Below are positions 34,871-47,270 of a DNA stretch of 61,676 nucleotides, one piece after another. Under the pieces are notes generated by a model, which was given only the letters and a program-made list of their open reading frames with translations, was not told where the DNA came from and ran no database searches. The position numbers and the translations under genes were made by a program. How positions within the stretch are numbered: position 1 is the stretch's first letter; every line of letters starts with the position of its first letter. The stretch comes from Desulfogranum marinum (lineage in GTDB: Bacteria; Desulfobacterota; Desulfobulbia; Desulfobulbales; Desulfobulbaceae), in NCBI RefSeq assembly GCF_016918565.1, contig NZ_JAFFQD010000032.1:1-61676 (forward strand), given 5' to 3'.

Positions 34871-36271
34871 GTGGCTATTCAACCCATTATTCTTGCAGGG
34901 GGCACAGGCTCCAGGCTGTGGCCCCTGTCCCGTGAATTATATCCAAAGCAGGTAATTAATCTTACCGGCGAGCTGTCCTTGTTGCAGAATACCCTGAAGA
35001 GGGTGGCCGAGCTTCCCGATATCTTGCCACCGGTGGTGGTTGTGGGGGAAGAACACCGTTTTATGACGAAAACCCAGGTGGAAGAGCTTGGTGTTTTTCC
35101 CGAGTACCATATTGTACTTGAGCCGGTTGGTAAGAATACAGCCCCGGCTATATGCGGAGCTGCCAGGTTTGCCGCCCAAAAGGGTGCTGCAGATGATGTT
35201 CTTTTGGTTCTGCCTGCCGATCATCTGGTCACCAAGCTGGACGCTTTTGTCGAGGCCGTGGCGGCGGCGGTGGAGCTCGCTGGGCAGGGTAAATTGGTCA
35301 CTTTTGGTATCGTACCCGACCATCCGGAGACCGGGTATGGCTATATTGCTCAAGGGCAAGGGGCAGAGGTTGAACGTTTTGTGGAAAAGCCGGATCTTGC
35401 AAAGGCTGAGGAATATATAGCCAGGGGCAACTATCTGTGGAACAGCGGCATGTTTGCCTTTACTGCGCACGCCCTTATTGAAGAAATGGGCCTCCATGCC
35501 GGCGATGTTGTTGCGTGCATGGAGGCAGCCGTTTCCGAGGGCAAGTTTGACGGAGTTTTTTTTCGATTTGATAAAAAATTAATGGCAGATTGCCCTGCAG
35601 ATTCCATTGACTATGCGCTGATGGAGAAAACCAGTAATGCTGCAGTGGTGAAAGCAGACATCGGATGGAGCGATATTGGTTCCTGGCGCACTCTGTGGGA
35701 GGTTGCAGGGAAAGATGAGCAGGGAAATGTCGCCAGCGGCGATGTTATTCTTGAAGATGTTGAAAATTCATTGATACGCTCTGAACACACGCTGGTTGCC
35801 GCCGTAGGATTAAAAGACACCATGGTGATTGAAACGGCTGATGCCGTTCTTGTCGCCCCCATGGATCGTTCTCAGGATGTGAAAAAGATTGTTGATCGAT
35901 TGAAAAAGGAAAAGCGGGGAGAATTTCAGGTTCATAAAACCGTTTACCGTCCCTGGGGTTCTTATACTACTCTGGAGCTGCACGACAGGTTTCAGATTAA
36001 GCGCATTACTGTTAACCCGGGAGCAAAACTTTCGTTACAGATGCACCATCATCGCCATGAACACTGGGTTGTTGTATCGGGGACGGCAGAGATCGTAAAT
36101 GGTGATGAGTCGATCTTGCTCCATGAAGATCAGTCCACCTATATACCCAGTGGCACTAGACATCGGTTGGGGAATCCCGGCGTTATTCCGCTGGAACTCA
36201 TTGAGGTGCAGGTCGGCAGCTATCTTGGTGAAGACGATATCGTCAGGTTTGACGACGAATACGGTCGTTAG
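34871..36271 (+). CDS. manC: Mannose-1-phosphate guanylyltransferase/mannose-6-phosphate isomerase
   Basis: A protein of 466 residues, a two-domain enzyme. The N-terminal pyrophosphorylase has LAGGTGSRLWPLSRELYPKQ and the ENTAP-like region NTAPAICGAARFA. The C-terminal cupin domain has HKTVYRPWGSYTTLE, LSLQMHHHRHEHWVV and VNGDESILL, including metal-binding histidines of type II mannose-6-phosphate isomerases. It makes GDP-mannose. Start GTG 34871. With manB it forms the GDP-mannose arm that complements the dTDP-rhamnose arm. Confidence 0.93.
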   Translation: MAIQPIILAGGTGSRLWPLSRELYPKQVINLTGELSLLQNTLKRVAELPDILPPVVVVGEEHRFMTKTQVEELGVFPEYHIVLEPVGKNTAPAICGAARFAAQKGAADDVLLVLPADHLVTKLDAFVEAVAAAVELAGQGKLVTFGIVPDHPETGYGYIAQGQGAEVERFVEKPDLAKAEEYIARGNYLWNSGMFAFTAHALIEEMGLHAGDVVACMEAAVSEGKFDGVFFRFDKKLMADCPADSIDYALMEKTSNAAVVKADIGWSDIGSWRTLWEVAGKDEQGNVASGDVILEDVENSLIRSEHTLVAAVGLKDTMVIETADAVLVAPMDRSQDVKKIVDRLKKEKRGEFQVHKTVYRPWGSYTTLELHDRFQIKRITVNPGAKLSLQMHHHRHEHWVVVSGTAEIVNGDESILLHEDQSTYIPSGTRHRLGNPGVIPLELIEVQVGSYLGEDDIVRFDDEYGR

Positions 36272-36297
36272 CTCTTCGGGTCAGAAAGGGTGGAGCT

Positions 36298-36329
36298 TAA
36301 CCTGGGTTTCGAGTAAGAAATCCAGGTTA
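36298..36329. terminator. Hairpin between convergent manC and PilZ genes
   Basis: TAACCTGGGTTTC (36298-36310) pairs with GAAATCCAGGTTA (36317-36329), with a single G-U/G-T type mismatch and a 6-base loop. It lies between two convergent genes, so it could end both transcripts, but no T-run of five follows. Confidence 0.5.
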
Positions 36330-36335
36330 GCCCGG

Positions 36336-36725
36336 TTAGTTGGTAACGCCATCTTCCGGCTCAAGATCTGGTTGCTGGGAGCCCTTGTAATGTTCATGGA
36401 AAGCGTGCACATATTCATTGAGTATGGCCCGGTCGTTTTCTGCAACATGGAAAAATTCAATCCCATTCTGGTGGCGCTCTGAATCAAATGTCGTATAAAT
36501 GATTCTTCCCATAATATTCACCAGATTTTCTCCAAGCCCCAGGGTAATCATGACCTGCTGCCCTTGAGGCAGTGGGATGTGGGTTTCCATGAGGATGCCT
36601 CCTTCGCTGACATTAAGTGTCCGCGCCATGGAGTACTCGCCTTGGCGGCCCTGTTGGTCAACCACAAGATAATCGAGCAGATTTAATGATTCCGGTCTGA
36701 TGTGATGCCTTCGTTCATTACTCAT
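36336..36725 (-). CDS. PilZ-domain protein
   Basis: A protein of 129 residues starting at ATG 36725, with AAGG nine bases upstream. An in-frame TTG at 36830 would lengthen it but has no ribosome site. The PilZ signature RRHHIRP near the N-terminus and the downstream NVSEGGILMET (the D/N-x-S-x-x-G pattern) are the cyclic-di-GMP-binding arginines and turn. The C-terminal part, VMITLGLGENLVNIMGRIIY, is the rest of the beta-barrel. It probably acts as a small cyclic-di-GMP-responsive adaptor, perhaps for the polysaccharide enzymes nearby. Confidence 0.8.
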   Translation of the reverse strand: MSNERRHHIRPESLNLLDYLVVDQQGRQGEYSMARTLNVSEGGILMETHIPLPQGQQVMITLGLGENLVNIMGRIIYTTFDSERHQNGIEFFHVAENDRAILNEYVHAFHEHYKGSQQPDLEPEDGVTN

Positions 36726-37326
36726 GGAGCGGCCTTTTCGAGGTGTTTTCAGTCTTGCGAAGATGAGGCGGTAGAGAGCAGGTTGCCTGATGGTACCTTG
36801 CTTTAGCGTCTCATCACTCTGATTATTCAATAAAATACTGTTTCAACAATAGTAAGTATCCCTTTTTTTTTCCAGTCCTAAAAATAGAGAAGATCCTTCT
36901 TGTATCATTGCTGAACGATGCTAAATGTTACGAAAATGTATGTTTGTGGTTTTTGTTATACATAAATGTACAATTTTTATGTAGCTGGTTTGGTGCTTTT
37001 TGTTTGATTGTGCAATGTTTACGGTATTTTAAGTGTTTATTGGCCGTTTTGGCATGTTGTTTGATAAGTGTAAGGAAGCGCATACAAGGGTAGACAGCGT
37101 GGAGCTTGCTTTTGTGAAGCTACTTTGTTTGTGTTTTGAGGATGGAGGAAATGGGGGTTTTCTCCTTTTTTGTACCTGTTTTTAGGCTGTTGGGTGGAGA
37201 GTTTTTCTAGAAAGTCGGTGGGCCGATCCAGTGAAAGACGGCCTTTCGGCTGGGAAAACGACCTGTTTTGTGTGGAAAAATAGAAAATAAATTACAAGTT
37301 TGTTGAAATTTGTTAAGGGGGGAGTA
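36726..37326. other. Upstream region of amt
   Basis: About 600 bases without a gene. At 37049-37064, TTGGCATGTTGTTTGA resembles a sigma-54 -24/-12 site (TGGCAC-N5-TTGC) with GA in place of GC at -12, which would fit a nitrogen-controlled promoter. Because the -12 GC is missing, I give it low confidence. AAGGGGGGAG (37314-37323) is the ribosome site for amt. The 36908-37093 open frame looks random. Confidence 0.35.
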
Positions 37327-38547
37327 ATGATTAACGCTGCTGATACAGCTTTTATTTTGGCTGCTGCTGGTCTGGTTTTGTTGATGACGCCGGGGCTGGC
37401 TCTATTTTATGCTGGTATGGTGAGAACGGAAAATGTGTTAGCCACCATCATGCAAAGTTTGATCATGATTTCCCTTATCTCTTTAGAATGGGTCTATATA
37501 GGTTATACGATGTCTTTTGGGCCCGATGTGGGTGGGGTTATTGGAAATTTTTCCCATTTTGCGCTCAAAGGGGTCACTAATGCACCAAGCAGTGAATATG
37601 CGACAACCATACCGCAAACAGTTTTTATGATCTATCAGTGCATGTTTGCGGTAATCACACCGGCGCTGATTACCGGTGCTTTTGCCGAGCGTGTTCGCTT
37701 TGCTCCTTTTGTTGGCTTTAGCGTTTTGTGGGCAATTTTTGTTTATAATCCTGTTTGCCATTGGATTTGGGGAAGTGGTGGCTGGCTTGGTCAAATCGGA
37801 GTTTTGGATTTTGCTGGTGGCCTGGTTGTGCACGCAACTTGCGGCATGGCAGCTCTTGCAGCTGTTATGGTTATCGGCCCGCGAAAAGGCTATGGTCACA
37901 CCCATTTTATGCCGCACAGTCTCCCTATGACCATGCTCGGCACCGGCCTGTTATGGTTTGGCTGGTTTGGTTTCAACGGTGGAAGTGCTCTTGCGGCAGA
38001 TGGTGTCGCGGCCACTGCTTTTGTGGCAACCCATTTGGCAGGCATGGCAGGCATGGCTATGTGGACGCTTATGGAATGGGTGAAAATAGGAAAACCAACC
38101 ACGCTTGGTGCTGCTTCCGGAGCTATATCAGGCTTGGCTACAATAACCCCTGCTGCAGGTTTTGTCGGTCCCAACAGTGCTATTTTTATTGGGCTGATTG
38201 CAGGAGTAGTGTGTTATTATGCTGTTAATTTTAAAGCGAAGATGAAATTTGATGACTCTCTCGATGTGGTAGGTATCCATGGGGTGGGAGGTGTTACCGG
38301 AACCTTGCTTTTAGGTATTTTTGCTTCCACCTCGGTAAACCCGGGAGGGGTTGACGGGGTTATCGCGGGATCTTTCACTCAGCTCTTTATTCAAATGCTT
38401 GGTATTCTGGTTGTTTGTGGGTACGCTTTTGTTGTGAGTTGGATTATCTTGAAAGTTGTAGATATGTTGATAGGTCTTCGTGTAAGCACGGAAGAAGAAA
38501 CGCAAGGACTTGATTTTTCCGAACACTCAGAAACCGCATATAATTAA
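37327..38547 (+). CDS. amt: Ammonium transporter Amt
   Basis: A protein of 406 residues with 11 hydrophobic segments, the full Amt length. The start is ATG 37327 with a strong AAGGGGGGAG site. The family sequence GLALFYAGMVRTENV is at the N-terminus, and the pore signature GGLVVHATCGMAALAA (histidine) and the HGVGGVTGTLLLGIFAS region (second histidine) are present. It brings ammonium across the membrane and is controlled by the PII protein encoded immediately downstream; amtB-glnK pairs are the usual form. Confidence 0.95.
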   Translation: MINAADTAFILAAAGLVLLMTPGLALFYAGMVRTENVLATIMQSLIMISLISLEWVYIGYTMSFGPDVGGVIGNFSHFALKGVTNAPSSEYATTIPQTVFMIYQCMFAVITPALITGAFAERVRFAPFVGFSVLWAIFVYNPVCHWIWGSGGWLGQIGVLDFAGGLVVHATCGMAALAAVMVIGPRKGYGHTHFMPHSLPMTMLGTGLLWFGWFGFNGGSALAADGVAATAFVATHLAGMAGMAMWTLMEWVKIGKPTTLGAASGAISGLATITPAAGFVGPNSAIFIGLIAGVVCYYAVNFKAKMKFDDSLDVVGIHGVGGVTGTLLLGIFASTSVNPGGVDGVIAGSFTQLFIQMLGILVVCGYAFVVSWIILKVVDMLIGLRVSTEEETQGLDFSEHSETAYN

Positions 38548-38584
38548 CACCCATCAAAATTACGTTTGATTGCTAATACGCTGA

Positions 38585-41541
<2,957 letters not shown>

Positions 41542-41554
41542 ACGTGCAGTTTTT

Positions 41555-41716
41555 GATGGCGTCGTAAAAAGTCCGATCTACGGTGTTGCAGGTTTTGCCC
41601 GAGGCTTTGACATACCATATGTATAGTCAAAGCCTCGAGCAAAACACTGCGCCTTGTATATCGAACTTTTGTACTTATCCATCTTTAGTGTGTGATGGAC
41701 TTTTTACGAGTCCATC
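41555..41716. repeat. Nested inverted-repeat element before glnA
   Basis: The outer arms GATGGCGTCGTAAAAAGTCC (41555-41574) and GGACTTTTTACGAGTCCATC (41697-41716) are inverted with two mismatches. Inside, GAGGCTTTGAC faces GTCAAAGCCTC around a 14-base centre. About 160 bp, non-coding, between glnD and glnA. Confidence 0.75.
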
Positions 41717-41738
41717 AGTTTTTAATATATTGGAAAAA

Positions 41739-41761
41739 ATCCGGTGTATTCCGGATATAAT
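41739..41761 (+). promoter_or_regulatory. Palindrome overlapping a TATAAT box before glnA
   Basis: ATCCGG-TGTATT-CCGGAT is a 6+6 palindrome with a TATAAT (41756-41761) at its right edge, 33 bases before the start of glnA. It may be a repressor or nitrogen-regulator site on the glnA promoter. A -35 candidate TTGGAA at 41730 is spaced 20 bases from the box, so the promoter call is weak. Confidence 0.35.
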
Positions 41762-41793
41762 TACTTAATTACCTAAATTTAAGGAGATGAGTT

Positions 41794-43122
41794 ATGACCC
41801 GCGATGAGATAATGAAAATTATTGAGGAAAAAAATGTAAATTTTTTCCGCCTTCAATTTGTAGACATTTTTGGGTTTATGAAAAATGTTGCCATTCCAAG
41901 GAGTCAGATAGAAAAGGCTCTTGATGGTCAAATGATGTTTGACGGTTCTTCCATTGATGGGTTTGTTCGCATTAATGAGTCTGACATGTATTTGAAGCCT
42001 GATTATGACACTTTTACCGTTCTTCCTTGGCGTAACGCACAAGGGAGTAACGCGGCTCGAATCATCTGCGACGTGTATAAATCAGATGGAACGCCTTTTG
42101 AGGGTTGCCCTCGAGTGAACTTGAAGCGCGTACTGGCTGAAGCCAAAGAGTTGGGCTATACGATGAACGTCGGGACAGAATGTGAATTCTTTCTGTTTGA
42201 TAAGGATGAAGAGGGTTTTTCCACCACCGATACGAATGATGTTGCCGGCTACTTTGATGTAGACCCTGAAGATACCGGTATCAATTGTCGTCGTAAGATT
42301 ATTGAAACTCTGGAAGAGATGGGCTTTGAAATTGAAGCCTCTCACCATGAAGTTGCAGAAGGACAGCACGAAATTAACTTCAAGTATGCCGATGCGCTGG
42401 AAGCCGCAGACAATACCTTGACATATAAATGGGTTGTTCGATCTATTGCTGATGAGTTCGGATACCATGCCACCTTTATGCCCAAGCCTATTTTTGGTAT
42501 AAACGGTTCCGGGATGCATACCAACCAGTCTCTTTTTAACCTGGATGGAACCAATGCTTTCTATGATGAAAATGGTCCCCTGCAATTGAGTGAAGTAGCT
42601 TATAAGTATATTGCCGGTATCGCCAAAAATGCGAAAGGTTTTGTTGCTGTAACCAATCCTTTAGTCAACTCTTATAAGCGGCTTGTAGCTGGTTATGAAG
42701 CACCGGTATATGTTGCCTGGTCTGCTTCCAACCGTTCCGCCCTTATTCGTATTCCAGCATCCCGTGGCATGGGAACAAGAACAGAGGTTCGTTGTCCTGA
42801 TCCTACCTGTAATCCATACCTTGCCTTTGCAATGATGCTCAGTTCCGGTCTTGATGGTGTTAAAAATGATTTGCCGGCACCGGATTCAGTTGATCTTGAT
42901 ATCTTTGAAATGACTCCTGCAGAAAAGGAAGCCGCTGGTATTGATAGTTTACCTGCAAACCTTCAGGAAGCTATTGAAGAATTTAAGGCTAATCCTATTT
43001 CCAAGGAAGCCCTTGGCGAACATATCTTCGAGAAGTATGTTGAAGGCAAGGAAAAAGAGTGGGATGCGTACCGAACCGCGGTCACTGACTGGGAATTGCA
43101 GAACTATCTGGATAACTACTAG
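41794..43122 (+). CDS. glnA: Glutamine synthetase type I
   Basis: A protein of 442 residues; ATG 41794 has GGAG nine bases before it. Signatures include [18 protein letters not shown], the [16 protein letters not shown] loop, the active-site [11 protein letters not shown], and [29 protein letters not shown]. Where adenylylated enzymes have the NLYDLPPEE segment, this one has [12 protein letters not shown]: Phe371 replaces the modified tyrosine and the segment differs. It therefore probably belongs to the non-adenylylated (alpha-like) form. It is followed by a strong terminator. Confidence 0.95.
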   Translation: MTRDEIMKIIEEKNVNFFRLQFVDIFGFMKNVAIPRSQIEKALDGQMMFDGSSIDGFVRINESDMYLKPDYDTFTVLPWRNAQGSNAARIICDVYKSDGTPFEGCPRVNLKRVLAEAKELGYTMNVGTECEFFLFDKDEEGFSTTDTNDVAGYFDVDPEDTGINCRRKIIETLEEMGFEIEASHHEVAEGQHEINFKYADALEAADNTLTYKWVVRSIADEFGYHATFMPKPIFGINGSGMHTNQSLFNLDGTNAFYDENGPLQLSEVAYKYIAGIAKNAKGFVAVTNPLVNSYKRLVAGYEAPVYVAWSASNRSALIRIPASRGMGTRTEVRCPDPTCNPYLAFAMMLSSGLDGVKNDLPAPDSVDLDIFEMTPAEKEAAGIDSLPANLQEAIEEFKANPISKEALGEHIFEKYVEGKEKEWDAYRTAVTDWELQNYLDNY

Positions 43123-43161
43123 GTCGTTCTTCTATAGACCTTTTATTTTTTCATAGTTGAC

Positions 43162-43192
43162 AAAAGGCGGCCTGCAATGGGCCGCCTTTTTT
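43162..43192 (+). terminator. Rho-independent terminator of glnA
   Basis: AAAAGGCGGCC pairs with GGGCCGCCTTTT around TGCAAT and is followed by TTTTTT. It lies 40 bases beyond the glnA stop. Confidence 0.9.
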
Positions 43193-43196
43193 ATTA

Positions 43197-43390
43197 GTGA
43201 TTACCATCGAAACTCAGCCTAAGTTACAGCCTCGATGATACCAAGTTGAAATTCCGTCATTTTTTCACCTGAAAATTTGCGGGAACTCTGGCTCTTACTT
43301 GTCACACAAGTTGATATAATAAATTTAAACTGGAATAACAGCCAGTTAATATGTGTGCTCTACGTCAAGCTGAAGATTAGTGGTAATCAC
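43197..43390. repeat. Possible small inverted-repeat element
   Basis: GTGATTACCA (43197-43206) and its inverted copy TGGTAATCAC (43381-43390) bound a 194-bp non-coding stretch. The left end continues as GAAACTCAGCC, like the left end of the MITE-like copies C and D, so it may be a relative of that family. The rest does not match. Confidence 0.4.
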
Positions 43391-43428
43391 ATTTTTATTT
43401 AAGGTAGGGGAGGACAAACCCAGCCTGC

Positions 43429-44202
43429 TCAGGTTTGTCTTTTTCTCGATGCTACCCCGGCAAGACCAGCTAATCCAATACCAAAGAGCACGAGGGTTGT
43501 CGGTTCCGGAACAACCAGGGCAGACTTGACGGTGTCTGTGTCAGCGGTGAAAGTGATAACCGTCTCCACATCACTCACTGCCGTACCAGTATCACCAAAA
43601 TTAATGGTCAGGTATCGGTAAAGGTCGCCCACTGCTGTTTGTCCTGTCAAAGCAACGGGGCCGCTGTATATTGCAGTAGTGTCGCCCGGATCGGCCATTC
43701 CGTAATAGGCAAAAGGATTGCCGCTTTCTGAACCATCGGTACTCGGCTCAGTGTTGGGCAACACTGTATCAAACAAGGTATTACCTGTACCGGCGTCAAT
43801 AAAAAGTTGGGAAACGGATACCCCTGCATCGATAGTGAAAACCCATGGTTTAAATTTATCGGCGTTCAGGTAAGTAGAGCCTAGATTGACCGCCAGGCTC
43901 CACAGAGTTTCTCCATCTTCAGTACGTGCAGCTTCGCCCGATCCGGGTGTGTCTCCGCCTGCTGTAGCTACATCAACAGGGTCTACTGTTTTTTTCCATG
44001 TTTCTGTCTGAACTGTTCCATCGGAAAGAGTAACTTTTACCGTCATCCCCGCCATACCGGCACCGTCTGTGCCAACATTGGAAATGCCATCCGTATACCA
44101 TACAGCGCCGGAGTCATTATAATCTACTGACAACGCAAAAGAGGTTACCGGAAAAAGTACAAGGGCGGTAAAAAGGTAAAAAAATAATTGTCGGTATTGC
44201 AT
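43429..44202 (-). CDS. PEP-CTERM-anchored exported protein
   Basis: A protein of 257 residues with a signal peptide (LFFYLFTALVLFPVTSFA) and a C-terminal PEP-CTERM signal: VPEPTTLVLFGIGLAGLAGV, followed by a basic RKRQT end. In such proteins the PEP motif is recognised by an exosortase (EpsH/XrtA), and the tail directs sorting to the cell surface, often into biofilm matrix. The mature part (SVDYNDSGAVWYTDG and further strands) is beta-rich and unassigned. No exosortase gene is in this window. Confidence 0.85.
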   Translation of the reverse strand: MQYRQLFFYLFTALVLFPVTSFALSVDYNDSGAVWYTDGISNVGTDGAGMAGMTVKVTLSDGTVQTETWKKTVDPVDVATAGGDTPGSGEAARTEDGETLWSLAVNLGSTYLNADKFKPWVFTIDAGVSVSQLFIDAGTGNTLFDTVLPNTEPSTDGSESGNPFAYYGMADPGDTTAIYSGPVALTGQTAVGDLYRYLTINFGDTGTAVSDVETVITFTADTDTVKSALVVPEPTTLVLFGIGLAGLAGVASRKRQT

Positions 44203-44963
44203 AGTATCTCTCTTATATCTAAATTTCTTTGGCTATCCGTTTTGGAAATGTACGGTTATCTGGTCGTTGTATCTTTCTATTTTGCATATCATCATTGTAT
44301 GTAAAATCAGTTATCGATAATTATTCCTATCTTGTAATGACAATATACAACAAAGTATTGTTGGGGGGAGTAAAGTTCTGGTAAGTCTTTCTGTTCAATC
44401 CGACAGGCTCCTAGAGTTGTAAGAAAAGAACGACCTGTATTTCCTGTTACCTCACCCCGTTATATCTACCCTGTTTCTAATGTACGACAGGATGCAAGGT
44501 TCTGCAAATCCTGCCCATTCACAGTGAAAAAGGTGAAATAAAGACGAAAGGACAGGTTCTTAAACTCAAATTTGGCAGAAAAGCAAGTAAAAATAAAAAA
44601 ATTTTTCGTGTAAAAAGAGACATTTTCTAGAAATAATTCCATTATTTTGAACTTTCATTTCAGCTCTTGGTCACAGTTTCTTTTATAGCTCCCCCTTGGT
44701 CTTTCTATCAGGTACCCGCATCAATGGGATACCTGCACTGCAGAAAAAAACTCAACCCACCTGGAAGACAAACGTAACGCTACAAATTCAATTGATTTAT
44801 TTATACAGTTCAGTACGTTATGCGCATTAGACTCCCGTAAATTTACAGGAGAGAGTGCACCTGCTCAGTTGCACCAGCAATGTTGTGCCGAGTTATGGTG
44901 ACTAAAAATTAAATTTAACGCATTGTACATTATCTTTTCAATGCACTATAACTAAATAAATAT
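44203..44963. other. Intergenic region before the polysaccharide operon
   Basis: About 760 A/T-rich bases with no gene. It contains the divergent promoters of the PEP-CTERM gene (minus) and of the export operon (plus). No strong consensus -35/-10 or sigma-54 site stands out, and no open frame of significance was found. Confidence 0.35.
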
Positions 44964-47156
44964 ATGATTGCCCCCTGGAAAGACTTTAATGATACCAAGG
45001 GCGTGATGGTAAAACATACCGCGCTCAACTTATTTTGGAATACATCGCTCATGAACCTGCCCCTCTATCCATGGCCCACAAGAGAGAAGAAACGTTCTCT
45101 TCTTTTTTTTATGTGGTTGTCGTTTTTGGGTTGTTTGCTTTGCTGCCCAGCTGAACCGGCGTCTGCAGCAACAGAGCAAGAAGAATTTACAACACTGCTC
45201 TCCCGTCTGCATGACAGACTGGACATGCTGCATGTTTCCTCTAATCTAGCACGATCCGCTGATATACTGGCCGCTGAATGCAGTATAGCAGGCGATAATT
45301 TTTCACAAGGGGATATAATTCGGGAACAGGGGTACCAGACAGATAAAATTTCAGGTCTGGAACTTCGTGGAGCCTATAGGAGCAACTCCTTAACAGATTA
45401 TGAGGACGATGAAGGAAGTTTAGAACGTGGTACAGCCAACATTGAACTTTCCTGGGATATTTTAAAAAACGGATTTGTCCATAATGCAAGGCGAGCCGAT
45501 GCTCTTGAGATTGAGGCACGCAAGGCAGACCTGGAATACAATTTGGAGAAATTAAAAGAATCCTACCTTTGCAGAAGATACCAGGTCAAAAAAGAATTCA
45601 GCGAGTTGCTGATTCAACTCCTCCACCTTAAACTCGATTTTCTCCAACCGGTTTACGATGTTGAACGGCGTGCCTATTTGAAACAATGGAGTTTTTGGGA
45701 CGATTACCTGGTCTCAGAAGAAGATTTACTACTGACGCGTCATTCGCTTGAAGGACTGCTTGCTGATCCCTATTTTGATAAAGGTTCTGCACGTTCTGAG
45801 TACCCGGCCATAATAGACATAAACTTGGCTGGGCTCCTTGCTGCAATCAGACAGGATGATAGCTACTCCGCACTCTTTTCCACTGAAAAAGAATGGTTAA
45901 CGGCTCAACAAGAAGCTGTCGTCCATGACTCACTGCGCCTCTACCTCCGTCAGGAATTTGGAATCAATGCAGATAATCAGGATGATGATCTGGTCGCAGG
46001 CGTGCGATTTCGAGTTCCACTTTATTCCAGAAACAATGATGTGCTGCAATTGCAACTCCGCCAGGTTGAGCGAAAAAAGAACAAGCTCCTCCGTGACAGA
46101 TTAAACCAGACACGCATTCGTTACACTGAATTGCAGGAACAGCTTCGTCGAACCGTGCGCCAGCATTACCGGACCATGCGTGCCCAAGAGCGGGTAAAGC
46201 GGACCTTGTTGATGCTGAAAAACGGAGAGGAGAACCTCCTGACCGCTGCCATCACAAGAATGAGGACGTCGATTGAGGCGCATGCAGAGTTTGTACGGGC
46301 GCTAGAGGAATTATACCGGCGCGTCAATGAAATGTTTCTTACAGCGCGCATTCCGTTTACACCTCATCTCGTACAAAAAGTTGTTTTGTCCCCGGAAAGG
46401 CAACGGGCGCGATACGGAAACCGCTCTATTTATCTATGGTCGCGTGATTTCAACAACATCAGCAATCAAGATCTATCCATCTTTCTTGGAGCAAAAAACA
46501 TCTCAACTGTTCTTTTATCCGATGGGCGGTCGATAGACAGAATAAAGCAAGCGGAGTTCTTGGAACAACTGGAAAAGCGACAGGTCGCCGTTGCCATGAT
46601 TACAGGTGACAACAGCTGGGTTGAGGAGAAAAATCATGAAAAAGCGGTACGGCAAAGCCTGCTGACCGCCGAGAAAACAGGAACCCTGCATCTCGACATT
46701 GAGCCGCAGGCTTTGCCGGACTACCAAGCCAGGCGAGAAGAGTACATCGCTCTCTATACCAACCTAATCGGCAAAATAGATAAAGGGTTACTGGATCGAA
46801 AATTGAGCCTTGCCGTGCCTTTTCATTGGCCGCAGGAAACCTACAGAAAACTTGGTGAAATGGCCGACTCTTTGTATGTGATGGCATACGGCACGACCGA
46901 GCCGGATATTCTGCTGCGGAGGATCAGACCCATTCTGCAAAATGTTCCCCATCAAAAAATTGTGGTCGTTTTGCGTATAAACGATTTTGCAGACGAATGG
47001 AAAATGGAACAAATGATCGAGAGAATCGTCGACGAAACTGGGGTGATGAACTTTGGCATCCATGACCTGGGCCGTTTTATAAGGAAATGGGATATGGAGG
47101 GAGCCGACGGAGGTGTGATGGTTCAACCGCTTGTTATTTTGGAAGAGGGGCAATGA
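44964..47156 (+). CDS. TolC-like protein fused to glycosidase-like domain
   Basis: A protein of 730 residues. A hydrophobic segment (LFFMWLSFLGCLLCC, about 48-62) followed by PAEPASAA suggests a signal peptide after an unusually long N-terminus; starts at 45006 or 45051 are possible. Residues about 75-475 are helical, with long coiled-coil stretches (QVERKKNKLLRDRLNQTRIRY and similar), and a strand pair resembling TolC-type outer-membrane factors (ELSWDILKNGF). The C-terminal 240 residues look like a TIM barrel: HLDIEPQAL and DSLYVMAYGT recall GH18-like sites, as in PgaB. It would form the outer channel with a glycan-acting tail. This fused arrangement is unusual. Confidence 0.65.
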   Translation: MIAPWKDFNDTKGVMVKHTALNLFWNTSLMNLPLYPWPTREKKRSLLFFMWLSFLGCLLCCPAEPASAATEQEEFTTLLSRLHDRLDMLHVSSNLARSADILAAECSIAGDNFSQGDIIREQGYQTDKISGLELRGAYRSNSLTDYEDDEGSLERGTANIELSWDILKNGFVHNARRADALEIEARKADLEYNLEKLKESYLCRRYQVKKEFSELLIQLLHLKLDFLQPVYDVERRAYLKQWSFWDDYLVSEEDLLLTRHSLEGLLADPYFDKGSARSEYPAIIDINLAGLLAAIRQDDSYSALFSTEKEWLTAQQEAVVHDSLRLYLRQEFGINADNQDDDLVAGVRFRVPLYSRNNDVLQLQLRQVERKKNKLLRDRLNQTRIRYTELQEQLRRTVRQHYRTMRAQERVKRTLLMLKNGEENLLTAAITRMRTSIEAHAEFVRALEELYRRVNEMFLTARIPFTPHLVQKVVLSPERQRARYGNRSIYLWSRDFNNISNQDLSIFLGAKNISTVLLSDGRSIDRIKQAEFLEQLEKRQVAVAMITGDNSWVEEKNHEKAVRQSLLTAEKTGTLHLDIEPQALPDYQARREEYIALYTNLIGKIDKGLLDRKLSLAVPFHWPQETYRKLGEMADSLYVMAYGTTEPDILLRRIRPILQNVPHQKIVVVLRINDFADEWKMEQMIERIVDETGVMNFGIHDLGRFIRKWDMEGADGGVMVQPLVILEEGQ

Positions 47157-47270
47157 AGTCCATGTTGCTGATGGAAACATGAAATTGCAAATCATTCCTT
47201 TTCGAAGCATGGACCAGTTCCATGCTCTATATTCCTGCAGATGCGGATTATGCGCCGCTATATGTAACCC

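Noticed and set aside
37049-37064. Sigma-54-like TTGGCATGTTGTTTGA promoter for amt
   Set aside because: The -12 GC is GA, so the match is incomplete; reported only as a weak note.
36908-37093. Open frame of 61 residues upstream of amt
   Set aside because: Cysteine-rich, random-looking sequence with no ribosome site in the A/T-rich promoter region of amt.
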